From Thermoascus crustaceus (Eukaryota; Ascomycota; Eurotiomycetes; Eurotiales; Thermoascaceae), in NCBI GenBank assembly GCA_001599835.1, contig BCIC01000002.1, positions 4,182,762-4,246,761 on the forward strand: a DNA stretch of 64,000 nucleotides, written 5' to 3'. The position numbers and the translations under genes were made by a program. This document shows, piece after piece, positions 44,623-56,680 of this stretch (positions are counted from its first letter, which is position 1; every line of letters begins with the position of its first letter). The notes under the pieces are model-generated. The model made no database searches and was not told where the DNA came from. It saw only the letters and a list, made by a program, of their open reading frames with translations.

Positions 44623-46739
44623 ATGGGTTCACACGAAGAGGAAGTTCTCGACCACAACCAGGGATTCTTCGAAGCGGAGTTTGAACACTCCACCTACGTT
44701 TTCGACAATGACACGTGAGTTGTTAGCCCCAGGGTGTTTGTAGACTTCTAACTCCTAATACAGGGACTGGGAGAATTTGAGCAACGCACCTCAAACGCTA
44801 GTGTCGTCCTTAGGAGCTGGGACTGGCGTCAAAACGCCTAAGAAGGAGACAATGTCTCCTGTAGGAATACCTGAGGAAATTCCTGAGTCAAGCAGTCCAG
44901 CCTGTGGGCTCAGCCAAGTAGAAAGGTCTAGCCCAAGGAGTGACAAAGTCGAGTATGAAATCCCCACTCAAGAACAGAACAATTTTTGGATCGTTAATTA
45001 CAGAATTTTCGCGAATGCTGATGGCTTTTCTTTGACTTGTAGGGCCTCCTATTCCGAACTAGACGTGGGGTCAAGCCCCGGTGTATTCTCGACAGCCCTT
45101 GAGAATCTTTCTAACCCAACTGGATCCGGCTATACAGTGAACAACCCTGTGAACCTTGACTATTTCCAGTTTTCAGTTAATCGTTCTGGCCGCTCCAATG
45201 AACTTTGCTCGACTCCGAATGCTCGCACTCGCGCTGCCACAATGACTGCAATGCAGGTTTATTCCAGCGGGGGCAACAGAACCTCGAATGCCGTGGCATA
45301 TACTGATCCGAGGCCCTCTTTCGAAAGCAAGAATGCTCGCCGCTACAATGACAGTGGAGATACCGATTACATACCTCCCGAAGTCGAGCTCCCTAGTTAC
45401 CAGGAGTTAATGGATCCTATCACTAGTGGTGTTGATATCAATACGCGTTTCAGCTCGGTTGAAGAAGCGAACAACAGCTGTCGTAAAGCATTTGACATTC
45501 CACATGACCCTACTATCCCATACGCCATCGAACAGAAGAGAGCGATAGTGAGGGCATTGTGCAAAGCCATGAAAAGCGTTGATCATGCTGAAGACAATCC
45601 TGGCATGGTGAGACCGTTTGCAGAGCGCAAGTATTCTGACACCAGGATCGAGATTGCCTGCTGGAACATACTGGTGAGTTCGCAGCTTTAAATATTATAG
45701 AGCCTATATGATATGTGCTGACATTCTTTAGGAGTCTTGTATTGAACGCCACACCACAGGCCCATTGCTCGCAGCGTACGACGTGAAACCCAAGCAGAGT
45801 GGTGATATCCCCACATTTGGGCAAAGGATTCAGAGAATCATTGAGGGTCTCATTGTAAGTAAAGGATAAAAAAAGAACTAATTTAAATGCTGACTCTCTT
45901 TGAAGACTCAGAAGACTATTTGCAAACATTTGCTAGATCCGTTTTACCTTCTCACCTTCATCGATGATCCAGTTGGCTCCCGGAGGGTAATTCCCACATG
46001 ACACAATTTGTTGCAGTACATAACTAACTACCTCGTCTAGCGCGTGATTGCAAACAAGACATTGAACAAACGCAAGGGCGAGGTTATGATTGCCGGAAAG
46101 CAGGCTTTATGCCATACGAGGGTCAGCTCGACGGCGAGCGGCAGCGTTTCCGGCCACATTGATTCCGACGATCCTTTTGTCCAGAACAGTCCGCTCCGGA
46201 CTCCTCGTAATGGCCGGACCCGTACCGGTATCCTCAATGGCGATGGAGAGGTAATGACTCCGGATAGCGTCAACCGCAGGGCAATGAGTGCTATGACTAT
46301 CAGCAGCCCGGCGATGTCATCTCCTGTACCCGATGAGCTTTTCCAGCAAGGTTTGGTTTCGGGGACTTCCTCTTTCCATGCAACACCGGATCTTCGACAG
46401 ATGAACCGGTCCTATGCTTCTAGCCCGGGACACTTAAAGGGAACCCGTCAGGATCATGCGGGAATCCCAGCTAATCTCCCCCAACAGTACCGTGGTGCTT
46501 ATATGGCTCTAACTGACCCTTCGTTTCGTCGTCCTCTTCCGAGGATGATTCCTCCACGGCGCATGACAGCACCGACATCTGAGTCGCATACAAGTGAGCC
46601 GTCAACGCCTGCTCCCGCCACTCCTCCCAATAGGACGAAACCTTCTGCCAGCACGTCCGGCCATCGTCGTAAACGTTCCAGCTCTGATTCTGACGACTCC
46701 GAGTACCTGCCGCCTTCAGTTAAGAGAGCTCAGCGTTAG
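44623..46739 (+). CDS. Conserved fungal protein of unknown function, probably nuclear
   Basis: Five exons, 44623-44714, 44764-45673, 45732-45854, 45906-45986 and 46041-46739, give 634 residues. The first 200 residues are low-complexity. A compact conserved-looking block spans exons 2 to 5: IPYAIEQKRAIVRALCKAMK, IEIACWNILESCIERHTTGP, TQKTICKHLLDPFYLLTFI, DDPVGSRRRVIANKTLNKRK. This helical, basic region could bind nucleic acid or another protein. The C-terminus is Ser/Pro/Arg-rich and ends with a nuclear-type basic patch (GHRRKRSSSDSDDSEYLPPS). A similar DTDYIPP motif occurs near residue 230. No named domain is recognised. All four introns join in frame, so the model is firm although the function is not. 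Confidence 0.8.
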
Positions 46740-47548
46740 ACACGCACTGCTCGCTGGGTCGTATATCGAGATTGACATCCTACGATAGGTCTAGAGACTT
46801 TCATGAAACCTGAAGAGAGTTGACCAAGGCGTCTGGGTTTATCCTTGCTCTTCCGTATGAACCTTCGAGATTTTATGCATTTTGTTTTCATTCCCCCCAC
46901 GAAAAAGACACACATGCACACACATCTTTTGATTTCATGCTTTTAATTCATCCCCTTTTCGAACTGATTCCCATTTCCCCCTTAAACTGTTTCTCTTTTT
47001 TCAGGCTTGGCCCCTTAATAGTTTTGCATTCTATTTATTTTGTCTTTCGATGCTGGTTCTGATAGTTGGGATATTTCCATAAGAGACGACTGCGACGACA
47101 TGACACGACTGAAACGACCAATGAGATACCCTACTGCTTGGCGGACCCCTTTTCCTTTTTCCTTTTCTGGCGCTGGTATTATGCGGGCTGTAGTTGTTGC
47201 TCTGTTCATTCTCTTTGGAGGAGGATATTACAGCTCTCATAGAGTGAATTGGCAGAATGAGGCACTTTACGGGATTTTCCGGTTACAGATTGATTCATGC
47301 CGGACTTTTGCGACTCGGATACACAGGTTGATGAAAGCTAGATAGCTATTGGTCTCTTTTCTATCGACTGGAAGCACTCTGAATGTGCAAGTTTGACACA
47401 CATGTACATACCATTTCCTCTATGCATTATGCCTGTCTTCATTCCTATTCCGTACCATAGCAGATTGCCCAGTGAGCTTTGATTTTTAAATCTACCTGGT
47501 TCTTCTCTTGCTCCTACCTTGCAGTACGTCTAGAAATACATGACATGC
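46740..47548. other. Convergent 3' region, no gene called
   Basis: About 810 bp between convergent genes. A 101-residue plus frame at 47040-47345 includes a hydrophobic stretch but has no family resemblance. Mostly T-rich sequence. Confidence 0.35.
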
Positions 47549-48583
47549 CTATGCGACAACGATGCCGTATCTCTCGTAGGGGAAATCTTCTAGGGTATAA
47601 AGCAGATCCGCCCATCCGTCGTTAATCTCACCGGGCTTTCCAGACCCGCGTACGCGCCACGATTGCAATTCTTCTGCCTCCTTCTCTGTATCTGACTTCT
47701 CCTCGTCCTTGTGCTCACCCGTCAGCCCAGCCAGGACCTCCTCCTCACGGCCCTTGTACTCTTCCAGCAGATCCTTATGTGGGCACCATACAACTCTCAT
47801 CCCCGCTCTCCGTCCCGCCTCAACGCCGGGGACAGAGTCCTCAAACACCAGACACTCCTCGGGTTTGATCTCCGGTTCCCCCTTCTCCCGTAGATCCTTA
47901 TTTATCGTCTCCAGCGCAAGCAGGTAAATATCCGGGAGGGGCTTCCCCCGTCCCTTTCCGATCCGGGGATCGTCGCCCAGGACGCGTCTCGAGTCTGGAA
48001 ACGCGGAGAAGACGTCCTGCAAGTGGTCCGTCTTGAGTTGGAAGTTCTTGCTGTGCGAGGAGGTGGCCAAGGCGAGGTACACGGGGTGGTCGGTGTCTTG
48101 AGTCGCTTTCAGTTTGGAGAGGAGCGTCTCGACTCCCGGGAGGGGTTTGCAGGTCGGGAAGTGTTTGATCTGGAGCGCCTTTTGCTTCTCTAGGTATTCG
48201 TCCGGGGAGATGGGCAGTTTGGCCCAGTTGTGGAAGATTTTACTGGCCTATATTTTAGGAGTGATAGACAGGTTATTAACTGTCTCATCTGGAGGGCATG
48301 CGATTATGTCTGGGTTAGGGGTTTGTAGATAGAAGGGGGTGTAAGAACCTCTGGCGCCGGCCGTCCTTGTAACTGTGCCTTGATGGTCCAAGGCAACATT
48401 GGCTTGCCGTATTCCTGGAGAATCTCGTTCGTGATCACGGTGTACTTGTCCTCCGAGTCGATCAGCAGGCCGTCCATATCGAAGAGACATGCCCGGACGC
48501 GGGGCAGCCTGCGGGGCAACAGTCAGTGCGGTGTGGTTTCGGCGGGTTTGGTGCATGGCTTACTCGGGCGTTTTGGCTGCCAT
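47549..48583 (-). CDS. HAD-superfamily phosphatase, pseudouridine-5'-phosphatase-like
   Basis: Exons 48583-48564, 48508-48349 and 48247-47549 give 292 residues. The first HAD motif is LFDMDGLLIDSE with nucleophile D17 and general acid D19. Motif II lies in YLALATSSHSKNFQLKTDHL, with the Lys/Asp motifs in GKGRGKPLPDIYLLAL and CLVFEDSVPGVEAGRRAGM. The ALATSS...FQLKT...LGDDP pattern is close to human PUDP (HDHD1) and yeast relatives that dephosphorylate pseudouridine or small sugar phosphates. Exact substrate cannot be told from sequence. A Glu/Lys-rich insertion (GREEEVLAGLTGEHKDEEKSD) sits near the end. Divergent from the TTC1-like gene with 250 bp between starts. Confidence 0.9.
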
Positions 48584-48833
48584 TATGGATAATTTATAAT
48601 GACCCAATATGTGCAAAAGAACGTAAGATGAGGGAATCGAAGCAGCCCGGTAGAGGTCTGCCGGACGTTTGTTGAACCACCTCGGATCCCGTCGTTGGTC
48701 TCTGTACGGATCGTTCCCGCACAGACGGCGCGGGGAAAGGCGGCATGCCGACCGCCAGCTGTTTCGCCGCCCGCGCAAGCTAAGCTCTCTCTGATGATCG
48801 TCGAGAGTCTCCCCCTTCTTGGACGCGTGCAAG

Positions 48834-49811
48834 ATGGCGAAGGAAGAGGCTGCCTCAAAATCTCAGGACCCGAAAAATTGCCCTGCCGCTGATAATGAAA
48901 GTGAAGACGAAGACGTCTTCCACGATGCCCGGTTCCCCGCGGAGGAAGAAGCTGTTAGTTCTATCACCGGTTCCTGGAGAGCTCTATCATCTACCTATGC
49001 TAACTCTGGCTACCGAACAGAGACTTTTGAACGAGTCGCATGCCCAAAAGGCAGAGGCAAACAAGCTCTTTGCTGCCTCCTACTATGACCAAGCTATCTC
49101 TACCTACGATCGCGCTCTCGCGTCCTGCCCGAACTACCTCGATTACGAAATCGCCGTTTTACGGAGCAACATCGCTGCCTGCCACCTGAAGCTGGAGGAC
49201 TGGAAAGCGGCTGTAGATGCTGCAACTAAGAGTATAGAATGCCTGGATAGATGTCTTCCGGAGGCCGCACGGAAAGATGGTAACAAGGCATGGAAGAACG
49301 CGCAAGGTGCTGAAAGTGACTCGGGTGCCGTGGTCGAGCTGTCAGGCGAGAATGAAGAGTCGCAGCAAGAGGAGCTCGAGCGTCTTAAACAGCACGATGA
49401 GCGCATGGAAGACCTCAAGCGGATACGCGCGAAGGCGCTCATGAGGCGTGCAAGAGCGAGGTCGGAGCTTGCTGGGTGGGCAAACTTGCAAGGTGCTGAG
49501 GAGGACTACAAAGAGCTTATTGCTATGGATAATCTGCCGCCCTCAGACAAGAAGATTGTGCAGAAAGCTCTCAGAGAGCTTCCGGAGAGGATCAACAAGG
49601 CGCGAGAGAAGGAGATGGCGGAGATGATGGGCAAGCTGAAGGATGTGAGTATCTAAGAGCGCGCATATTTTATCTACCAAAGCCATGCTGATTCTCTTCG
49701 CAGCTAGGAAACGGGATCCTAAGGCCGTTTGGCCTGTCGACGGACAATTTCAAATTCGTCAAAGATCCGAACACGGGAGGCTATAGCATGAGCTTTGAGT
49801 CTGGGAGATGA
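48834..49811 (+). CDS. Tetratricopeptide repeat protein, TTC1-like
   Basis: Exons 48834-48953, 49021-49644 and 49704-49811 give 283 residues. An acidic start (ESEDEDVFHDARFPAEEEA) is followed by three TPR-like units: HAQKAEANKLFAASYYDQAI, AVLRSNIAACHLKLEDWKAA, RIRAKALMRRARARSELAGW. A highly charged insertion lies between units 2 and 3. The C-terminus (KEMAEMMGKLKDLGNGILRP, FGLSTDNFKFVKDPNTGGYS) is the hallmark of TTC1, an Hsp90/Hsp70-binding cochaperone. ATG 48834 is the first in frame. Role as a chaperone adaptor follows from the family. Confidence 0.92.
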
Positions 49812-51077
49812 GCCTCTCAGATACTATATATGTATCCGTTCATATCGCTACTCGAGGAGCACCCTGTCCTACCAAGTATTTGGGCCTCGAGGTAAAAGTC
49901 CTCTGGCGGCGCGGTTCCATAATGCTACTATATACCAGATGTGGTGGTACACGTCCAATTTCCAGTCCGGATGAACCAAGGCTCTCCGCTGTCTCTCCCT
50001 GGATTCTAAAGAACAGCATGCCTGTTGTTTCGCAGGTCTTTGGTGGCCGTATAATCATCCATACCTATTACTTGGGAACTTCGGCCACCGTACTACTTTG
50101 AAGACTGCTCAGAAAAAATCACGACCTTGTACTGTATGTCTGCTCCACCAACAGTCGAGCATCTCCTTTCTCGCGTGCATGTCTTGGCATGCATTAGAAG
50201 ACAGAAACACTTCACCATGGCTCCCAGGACCCCGGTCTCGAACGAATAATTAAATCCGTTTCGTACTACGAGGCTTCAGCAGCTGTGTCTCGCAGAGTGA
50301 ACCCCACTTAAGCAACAAGTGGGGAAGGAAATATATATACCAAGGGTATGTTTGCGAAATTCTCAGCAGTTGACGCAGTAGGATAAGTGCATGCATGGTT
50401 TATTCCGTACTGGTATGCAATTGGATTAAATGATAAGCGCTTCCAGCCACTTAATTATCGTAGGAAATAACATGTACAGTAGATCACAAGTTCGTTGGGC
50501 CTCTTGTTGCCCAGTCCGCGCGGATGTGGGGAAGTCTGCGGGGATCCGCATTGGAGAAATCCCGACATCGAGTTGATGCAACTCACTGGACACCTCCTCG
50601 GCTTGCAATTATAAGTCGTTGATTCATTGGCATTTCTTAGAATACATTCACAAAAGGTATATGTCCAGTAAGATCTTCTTAGTTACACACGCGTGTCATG
50701 ACATCCTCTATTACTTACTACATTTAGGATTTCGGCCATCACGGGCAAACCCCGGCAGATCCTTAAACCCGGAACTATGTTGACTATGGAGCTGGAGGGT
50801 CTTGAACCCACTTGGACACGGAGAGGCACGCGAATCCTGCCATCTAAGCGGAACTTGAATACGGCTTTTATCTGACTAAGAGGTGAGGGGCACATCCATT
50901 ATTTGCGGCGTAATGGAATGGGGACACCTGGGTGGCGTCCACATGATATTAAGGCGCCCATATATTGACTGCCTCTCTATCCGACGTACATGCGCTGCGG
51001 TGCCACTGATCAGAATAATTATTCAAGTTTGCCGACAATAAGAGACACGTATATCGTGTGCATTGTTTTACGAAGAA
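49812..51077. other. 1.27-kb intergenic stretch
   Basis: No gene is supported. A tRNA-Leu-like stretch on the minus strand around 50787-50890 has a T-loop-like GGGTTCAAGACCC and a CAA anticodon-like ATTCAAG, but it lacks a pairing 5' acceptor half. At most it is a relic. Confidence 0.35.
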
Positions 51078-52940
51078 ATGACTACCACACTTAGAACTAC
51101 CTCGCTGGGCGAGATCCGCGGCAAGGTCGCCGACGGAGTAGTGCAGTATCTTGGTATAAAATATGCCTCGCTGAAGAACAGGCTTGCGGACGCCGAACTC
51201 ATTGAAAAACGCGAGGGAGATGTCCTCGATGCGACGAAGGATGGGTAGAAGAGCACCTCTCTCAAAAAAAGATAACTTTTGCATCATGGCTAACTTCAAA
51301 AACGTTGTCCAGACCGGCTGCCTCTTCGTTTCTTTTCGGCTGTGACTTGGAGCAGAGCGCTATTCAACATACTCTTCCGCCGAAGGAGATTCCCCAGTCC
51401 GATCTCGACTGTCTAAACTTGAACATTACAGTCCCTGAGGGCACGACCAGCGCTTCGCAGCTCCCTGTCTTCCTTTTCATCCACGGTGGTGGATTTGTTA
51501 TCGGGGCGAACTCGTGGCCGCAGTTCGATTATGCGCGGTTTGTCAAGCTCTCTGTGGAGAAGAAGTTGCCCATTGTTGGAGTTTCGATAAAGTGAGGACT
51601 ATTGAAGATCTTGTCCCGCATATAGGGATTTTGTCGCTAACTGTTCTCGAAAGTTATCGTCTTGGTGCGTTTGGGTTCCTCACATCAGAGGAACTGCGTA
51701 ACGCCGGTTACAAGGCCAACAATGCCATTCGGGACCAGAGGGTTGCCATGGAGTGGGTGCAGGAGCATATCCAGGATTTCGGAGGAGACCCAGACAATGT
51801 CACTGTCGCGGGTATGAGTGCTGGAGGAGGTGAGTTTCCCATATTTGGCTTAAAAGAAATAAAGACGTGCTTATCCGTTTTAGCTTCTGTGACGCTCCAT
51901 CTTCATTGTGATAAACCACTGTTCAAAAGGGCCATAGCCATGAGTGGCACTTTTCTGGTTATGACACCATTGCCCTACAGCGTCCACGAAGCTGGCTACC
52001 AGCAAGCTATGAAAGCTTTGGGATTGGAGAATGCAACGCCTGATGAAAGAATCAAGGCGCTCCTCGAGACGCCACCGCAGGATCTGATCTCGAAAATCCC
52101 GCCATCCGTTCCTATGCTTCCCGCACTTGATGGAGACCTGATCCCCTTCGCCCTTACATATGCCCAAACGGCAAACAAAGCCCAGCAGACTCTGAAAGCA
52201 AAAGGCTGGTGCAAAGACCTACTTATAGGTGATGCTCAGATTGATGTAGGTCTACTGCTCTTCTACTGCTGTTCTTGTCTTTCGTGCTTCTGCTAACGAT
52301 ATGTGTCCTATCTAAAAAGGCAAACATCTTCGCAATTCTCACACCACAGATGAAGGAGGACGCTGCTAAAAGATTCGTTGCCGCTATACGCAGTGTTCTT
52401 TCAGCCCACTCAGCTGAAGCGGAGGAGATTATCAAGAAATACGGACTCTCAGAGGACACACCAGACGACGAGGCATTAACTGCAGTGCTCGACTTCATGA
52501 CTGATGTATCTTTCTTCGCCCCCGTTCTGACCTTCGCACGAGGTTGGGGCGGCAAGGCCTACGTCTACTATTTCAACGAAGCCAACCCCTGGGACGGGCC
52601 CTGGAAGGGCCGTGCATCTCATATCCTGGACCTGGCGTACCTGTTCCAGAACTACAGGGAGTTCTTGACCCCAGCACAGCAAGCCGTCGCGTCCGCCATT
52701 GCGGCGGACTTCTTCAAGTTCTGTCATGGGGTTGCCCCGTGGCCTGCGGTTAAGGATGGTGACATCGAGAATGGATTCACAGCCCGTGTGTACGGCCCAA
52801 GTGATGCGAAACCGGCTACTAGCACAGTTTTGCAGCCATATGGTGGAGAGAGCATGAGGAGGAGTATTCTTTTCGATTACGCTGACAAAGTGCCGCTAGA
52901 TGACCTGGCGAAGGTGGCCGTAGCTTTCAGGAGCGGGTAA
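51078..52940 (+). CDS. Type-B carboxylesterase/lipase, cytosolic type
   Basis: Exons 51078-51244, 51313-51591, 51654-51829, 51884-52245 and 52320-52940 give 534 residues. The alpha/beta-hydrolase fold shows the oxyanion block LPVFLFIHGGGFVIG, INYRLGAFGFL, the segment NNAIRDQRVAMEWVQEHI, and the nucleophile elbow GMSAGG with S204. A histidine at 429 (GRASHILDLAYLF) is in the place of the catalytic His. The first residues (MTTTLRTTSLGEIRGK) contain no signal peptide, unlike many secreted members, so an intracellular ester hydrolase is likely. Natural substrate unknown. The unusual acceptor AAAAAG before GCAAAC was placed by frame. Confidence 0.9.
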
Positions 52941-54240
52941 CTAGGAAGATGATGTACAGGCATACGTAGCTAAGCTCCTTTTAAGTTTAGAACGTTATTT
53001 GAGGTACCGATAATGAACTTCGTTATGGTATCGTACCTTCTGACATGTTCAATTCGCCATCCCGCAAGTTTCCATAAAGTGAGATTTACCCATCGAAATA
53101 TCGAAAGCACCTACTTCAATATATCAGTAATCGTGCGATTTTTAAGCCCAAGCGCTAAGGCAATGTGGCGCAGAAGCAAAGGGGACAAGCTAACGTGGAG
53201 CTCTCTATAACTCTAAATATAGACCGTCAATATCAAACATAGATCAGCATAACGGGAAACATAAAAAATACCTAAATTGGTTCCATAGTGGACCGGCCAC
53301 GGAGATATGCATTTTCCACTCGCCGGTCAGCTTCAGCGACAATCATCATTTTGCGTATTTAGGTAAGGAGTCCCTGTAGCGGGCATGCAGTACGTGCGTC
53401 GCAGCTCTCAGCGTTTGTGCTCATATATGCGATTACACAATTAGAGAGCTGCCTGCCGGTCGTTGTTGTTGAAATGGGGCCAATTGGGATGGTGGCCATG
53501 TAGTGAACCAGGGTCAGATGCATTGATTGCATCTTCCCTTGGTCCCTAGCAGGTTCCCGTCGAACATCTCCAGAAACTTCAGGTAGTAGTTGGATCTGAT
53601 TCATGGGGGAGGGGACAAAGTTTGGACCTAGCTGGATACCTGGCGGTGTCAGATATCAGCTCCAAGACGTACGTCTGTGGGGAGCTTCTTGTTACCCACC
53701 ACCATTCTTGGGAGTGAAAGGACAGTAATATGTCCATTGCCTGTGGAAAGCCAATCAAGTAGACATATTGAAGGTCAGGACGGTCCTCCGGCACCCTGCA
53801 TGGATAATGGCTACCTGAGGCAACAGGACAAGCACAGCCCCGATGATGATCTAGACAAAGACTGACGAGGTAACTTTCAATCATGTCAACCTTGTGATCA
53901 AAATCCTGGTCCGATTTGTTATTGCTGGTAAATACATGTGTTTCGAACGGCGTTACTAACGTTTCTCGGGTTTGTCCTTGGGTGGTTGGTATTTTGGACT
54001 GTGGATTTTCACGGAATGGGGTATACTCGCGTTCGAGGCAAAGATGCCCCAGTTTGTATCTCCTGGCAGTAGAAATAAGAAATAGTAAATCTGATGCATG
54101 AGCGTGCAAACAATGAGCTGCCTCTGGCGGCCTCAAGTTCCGGCGTGTGTTTTTTACGTGAAAGCTGTGATTTAGGGCATAGATCCCTTGTAGCAACTTC
54201 GCCTGCCCTTCTCTTTACCACTTGAGTTCCCTGCACAATC
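52941..54240. other. 1.3-kb stretch, no gene called
   Basis: A minus frame at 53579-54196 is 205 codons long but begins without a recognisable start context, has no domain and shows no splice support. It may be chance. The rest holds short frames. Confidence 0.35.
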
Positions 54241-55421
54241 ATGTCTTCATTGACTAAAGTACCGCCCGAGTTAATTCAGCTGATTGCATGCGATATGGGC
54301 AGAAATGATGCCTCTTCTCTATCACTTACCTGCAAACGACTCAGAGAGCTGGCCCTCGAGGAGCGTCCCCGAAGCTCAATGGCAGCGAACTGAAAGCCAT
54401 GAAACAATATATTTGCACGAAACAGCTGCCTTCAGAAGTTCTATGTATTGCGCAAGTGGAAATTGGAAACATAAATGTCTTTGTCTCCTTGATTCTATCG
54501 ACATTGACCGCCCTCGAGTCGCTCCATTGGATTTCAATTTCCATACCGATACAAGTTTCTCAGCCTACTCTGCAAGCACGTTATCTATTCAATTCAGCGG
54601 TCAGCTGTCTCATATCCTCTTTGCAAACTGCGACATGTAGACTTCGCCGTTGAGGAGGTTGGTTTCCTTCTGGGGTCGACTCGCATCGACATAGAGCTAA
54701 TTATTCCCCTCTTTTGTCTTCCAGAAATTGAGGTCATTGACGTGGTGATCCCATTTCTGTGTTGTCCATTCCGATGGCTACTGACCCACTGGCCGGTGTC
54801 CAATCCCCAGGCCAGAAATCTCACCACATTACACCTCAGCTACTGCGAAGCAGACGAGAACAATTCACTGCGTCTTTTGTCTGTGATGCCAAACCTGCAA
54901 AGCCTGGTCTATCATTATTTGACTGTGATTGATAGCAGTAGGTCTGAAGATGCCTACTTCTATAACCTGACTACATTGAGCCGTGCGTTAAAGCGGGTAC
55001 AAAAAACTCTTAAACATCTGGCTCTCGGGGTTGAATTTATCTCAGATAGTATATAGCCTGCAGATATGGCACCACCGTTGTTCTTCGGGGTTCGAAACGA
55101 TCTCGGCTCATTGCAACAGTTTGAAAAAAAATGGAAAGTCTAACCATACCATTCAATATTCTATTCGGCCATTCCCATAAACCGAAATCGGTTAAGACTA
55201 CGCTAGAAAAACTCCCTCAATCCATTCGGCACTTACATCTCAGAGACGATTGTGCTGACCTGGGAGATTATCAATGGCGAGCTAGACAGTGCCTTGACCG
55301 CCTCAGGAATTTCCTAGAAGATCCAAAAAGAACTACACCAAACCTGGAGAGCATGAGTCTGAGAATACACAACAGCTTAGATGTTGGCTCTGAATGGATG
55401 AAGAGCATAGAAAGGAGTTGA
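54241..55421 (+). pseudogene. F-box/LRR-type gene, decayed
   Basis: It starts with a good F-box (MSSLTKVPPELIQLIACDMG, LSLTCKRLRELALEE) at 54241, but the frame stops at about 54393. Later pieces in other frames continue the family: IIPLFCLPEIEVIDVVIPFL at about 54695-54760, NLTTLHLSYCEADENNSLRL, LSRALKRVQKTLKHLALG to a stop at 55056. After a run of eight A's at about 55124-55131 comes MESLTIPFNILFG, then QSIRHLHLRDDCADLGDYQW, ending at 55421. The premature stop, the stop at 55056 and the A-run frameshift argue for a pseudogene. F-box/LRR proteins act as substrate receptors of SCF ligases. Sequencing error in the A-run would fix only one break. Confidence 0.65.
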
Positions 55422-55817
55422 GAGATATCTGCTCGAACGCTGATGTTGAATGCAACATTAGAGTCGAGCCATATTGAGCATCTGCTGTCAGTATAGTTCA
55501 GGGCAAACGACAGTTTGAATGGTTCGTCTTTGTTTAAATTACAATGAATTCTGATGATATGTATGCGTTTCCTTCTTGTTCTATGAATAATTGAGCACAG
55601 CTCATATTCTGCTACTTCCGATTTGCTGTGACCTTCAATTTGAAACTTTTGGTAAACATGGAATTAGACAATCTGACTAGGAAAAAAAATAAAGGATTTA
55701 CTGCCCTCGATTGAAATGCCATGTCTATATGCATAAGTTAGGGATAGGACACAAGGACTGTGGCTGATAAGTGGCAGGGATAGAAGTAAATCGATGGGGT
55801 ATAAGGTTTAAATGCTC
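55422..55817. other. Intergenic, no gene seen
   Basis: About 400 bp, AT-rich, with no feature. Confidence 0.35.
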
Positions 55818-56378
55818 CTATAGAAGCACTGCTGAACAATGGAGGAGGCAGTATATATTTCCTTTAGCCGATCCAAGTAGCTGTGCATAGTAGGAGACTG
55901 TCTTCCTCTTGTCTTCTATAAAACCCGCTTGCATGACGCAGACCGGCAGAATTGTAGGAACAATACCGTCGTCAATTGGCTGTGGTATAGTGCCCTCTCG
56001 TATGGCAATCATTCCCAACCTTTGAAGAAAGGCATCGCAACCCCAAAAATCAAGAACCCAATTACCACGAGGGGGGTCTCCGCATGAGTCCTTGAGGCCA
56101 ACAGGACCTCTTGCCCTTTTACCCCATGCAACGACCTATGACAACGAATTCATCATTTATTGGCTTGACTTGTTATGATCTAGTCACGCAAGAAAACATA
56201 CCTTGGCACCTCTTGGGCTCGCTCCTTCAGGATTTGCACTGAGAAATAAGTTGGCTGCCATGGGCTCAGCACAGTTTCCGTCTTTATTATATTCTGTATT
56301 CCCAGTCGTTTCCGCTTGGCACTGAGTGAGTGGCGCCCTCACTTCTGGGTGAGTCGGCGCCGTAGATGAATTTTCCAT
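55818..56378 (-). CDS. Orphan two-exon protein, 164 residues
   Basis: Exons 56378-56202 and 56135-55818 join in frame across a 66-nt intron with a normal donor (GTATGT) and acceptor (TAG). The protein starts MENSSTAPTHPEVRAPLTQ and continues AKVVAWGKRARGPVGLKDSC, DPPRGNWVLDFWGCDAFLQR, LGMIAIREGTIPQPIDDGIV. It ends with a mildly hydrophobic SAVLL. No domain is recognised and no signal peptide is present. It lies between the F-box pseudogene and its duplicated fragment. The long frame after the intron supports a real gene, but it could be recent or lineage specific. Confidence 0.5.
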
Positions 56379-56404
56379 GTTTTACAGTAGTCGATATGTA
56401 GACC

Positions 56405-56680
56405 CTCCTTCCCTGGTTACTCCCTCAGTCCATTCGGCATTTGAATGTCACAGACGATTGCACAGACCTAGGAAATTATGAATGACCAGTGAGAGCGTAT
56501 CTGGACCACCTCAGGGATTTTCTAACAGGTCTAAAAGCATTACACCCATCCTGGAGAGCCTCAAGTTAAGGCTACGTGAAAGCTTAAATGTCATGGATGA
56601 ATGAGACAGACAGCATAGAGAGGAGTTGCAAGAGACGTGCTCGAACTTTGGTATTTATTGCCACATTACGATGGAAGTAA
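56405..56680 (+). repeat. Second, degraded copy of the 3' end of the F-box/LRR pseudogene
   Basis: This stretch matches about 55200-55460 along its length: SIRHLNVTDDCTDLGNYE here against SIRHLHLRDDCADLGDYQ there, then matching DNA through the Asp/Leu-rich part, and a shared IERS before the end. It has in-frame stops (for example TGA after NYE) and small gaps, so it is a dead duplicate. No F-box start is found near it. Confidence 0.7.

Noticed and set aside
50787..50890. tRNA-Leu(CAA)-like sequence on the minus strand
   Set aside because: The T-loop and anticodon-like parts are present, but no 5' acceptor strand pairs with CAGCTCC and the anticodon stem has a mismatch. At most a pseudo-tRNA.
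53579..54196. 205-codon minus frame
   Set aside because: No domain, no signal peptide and no splice support; composition looks random.
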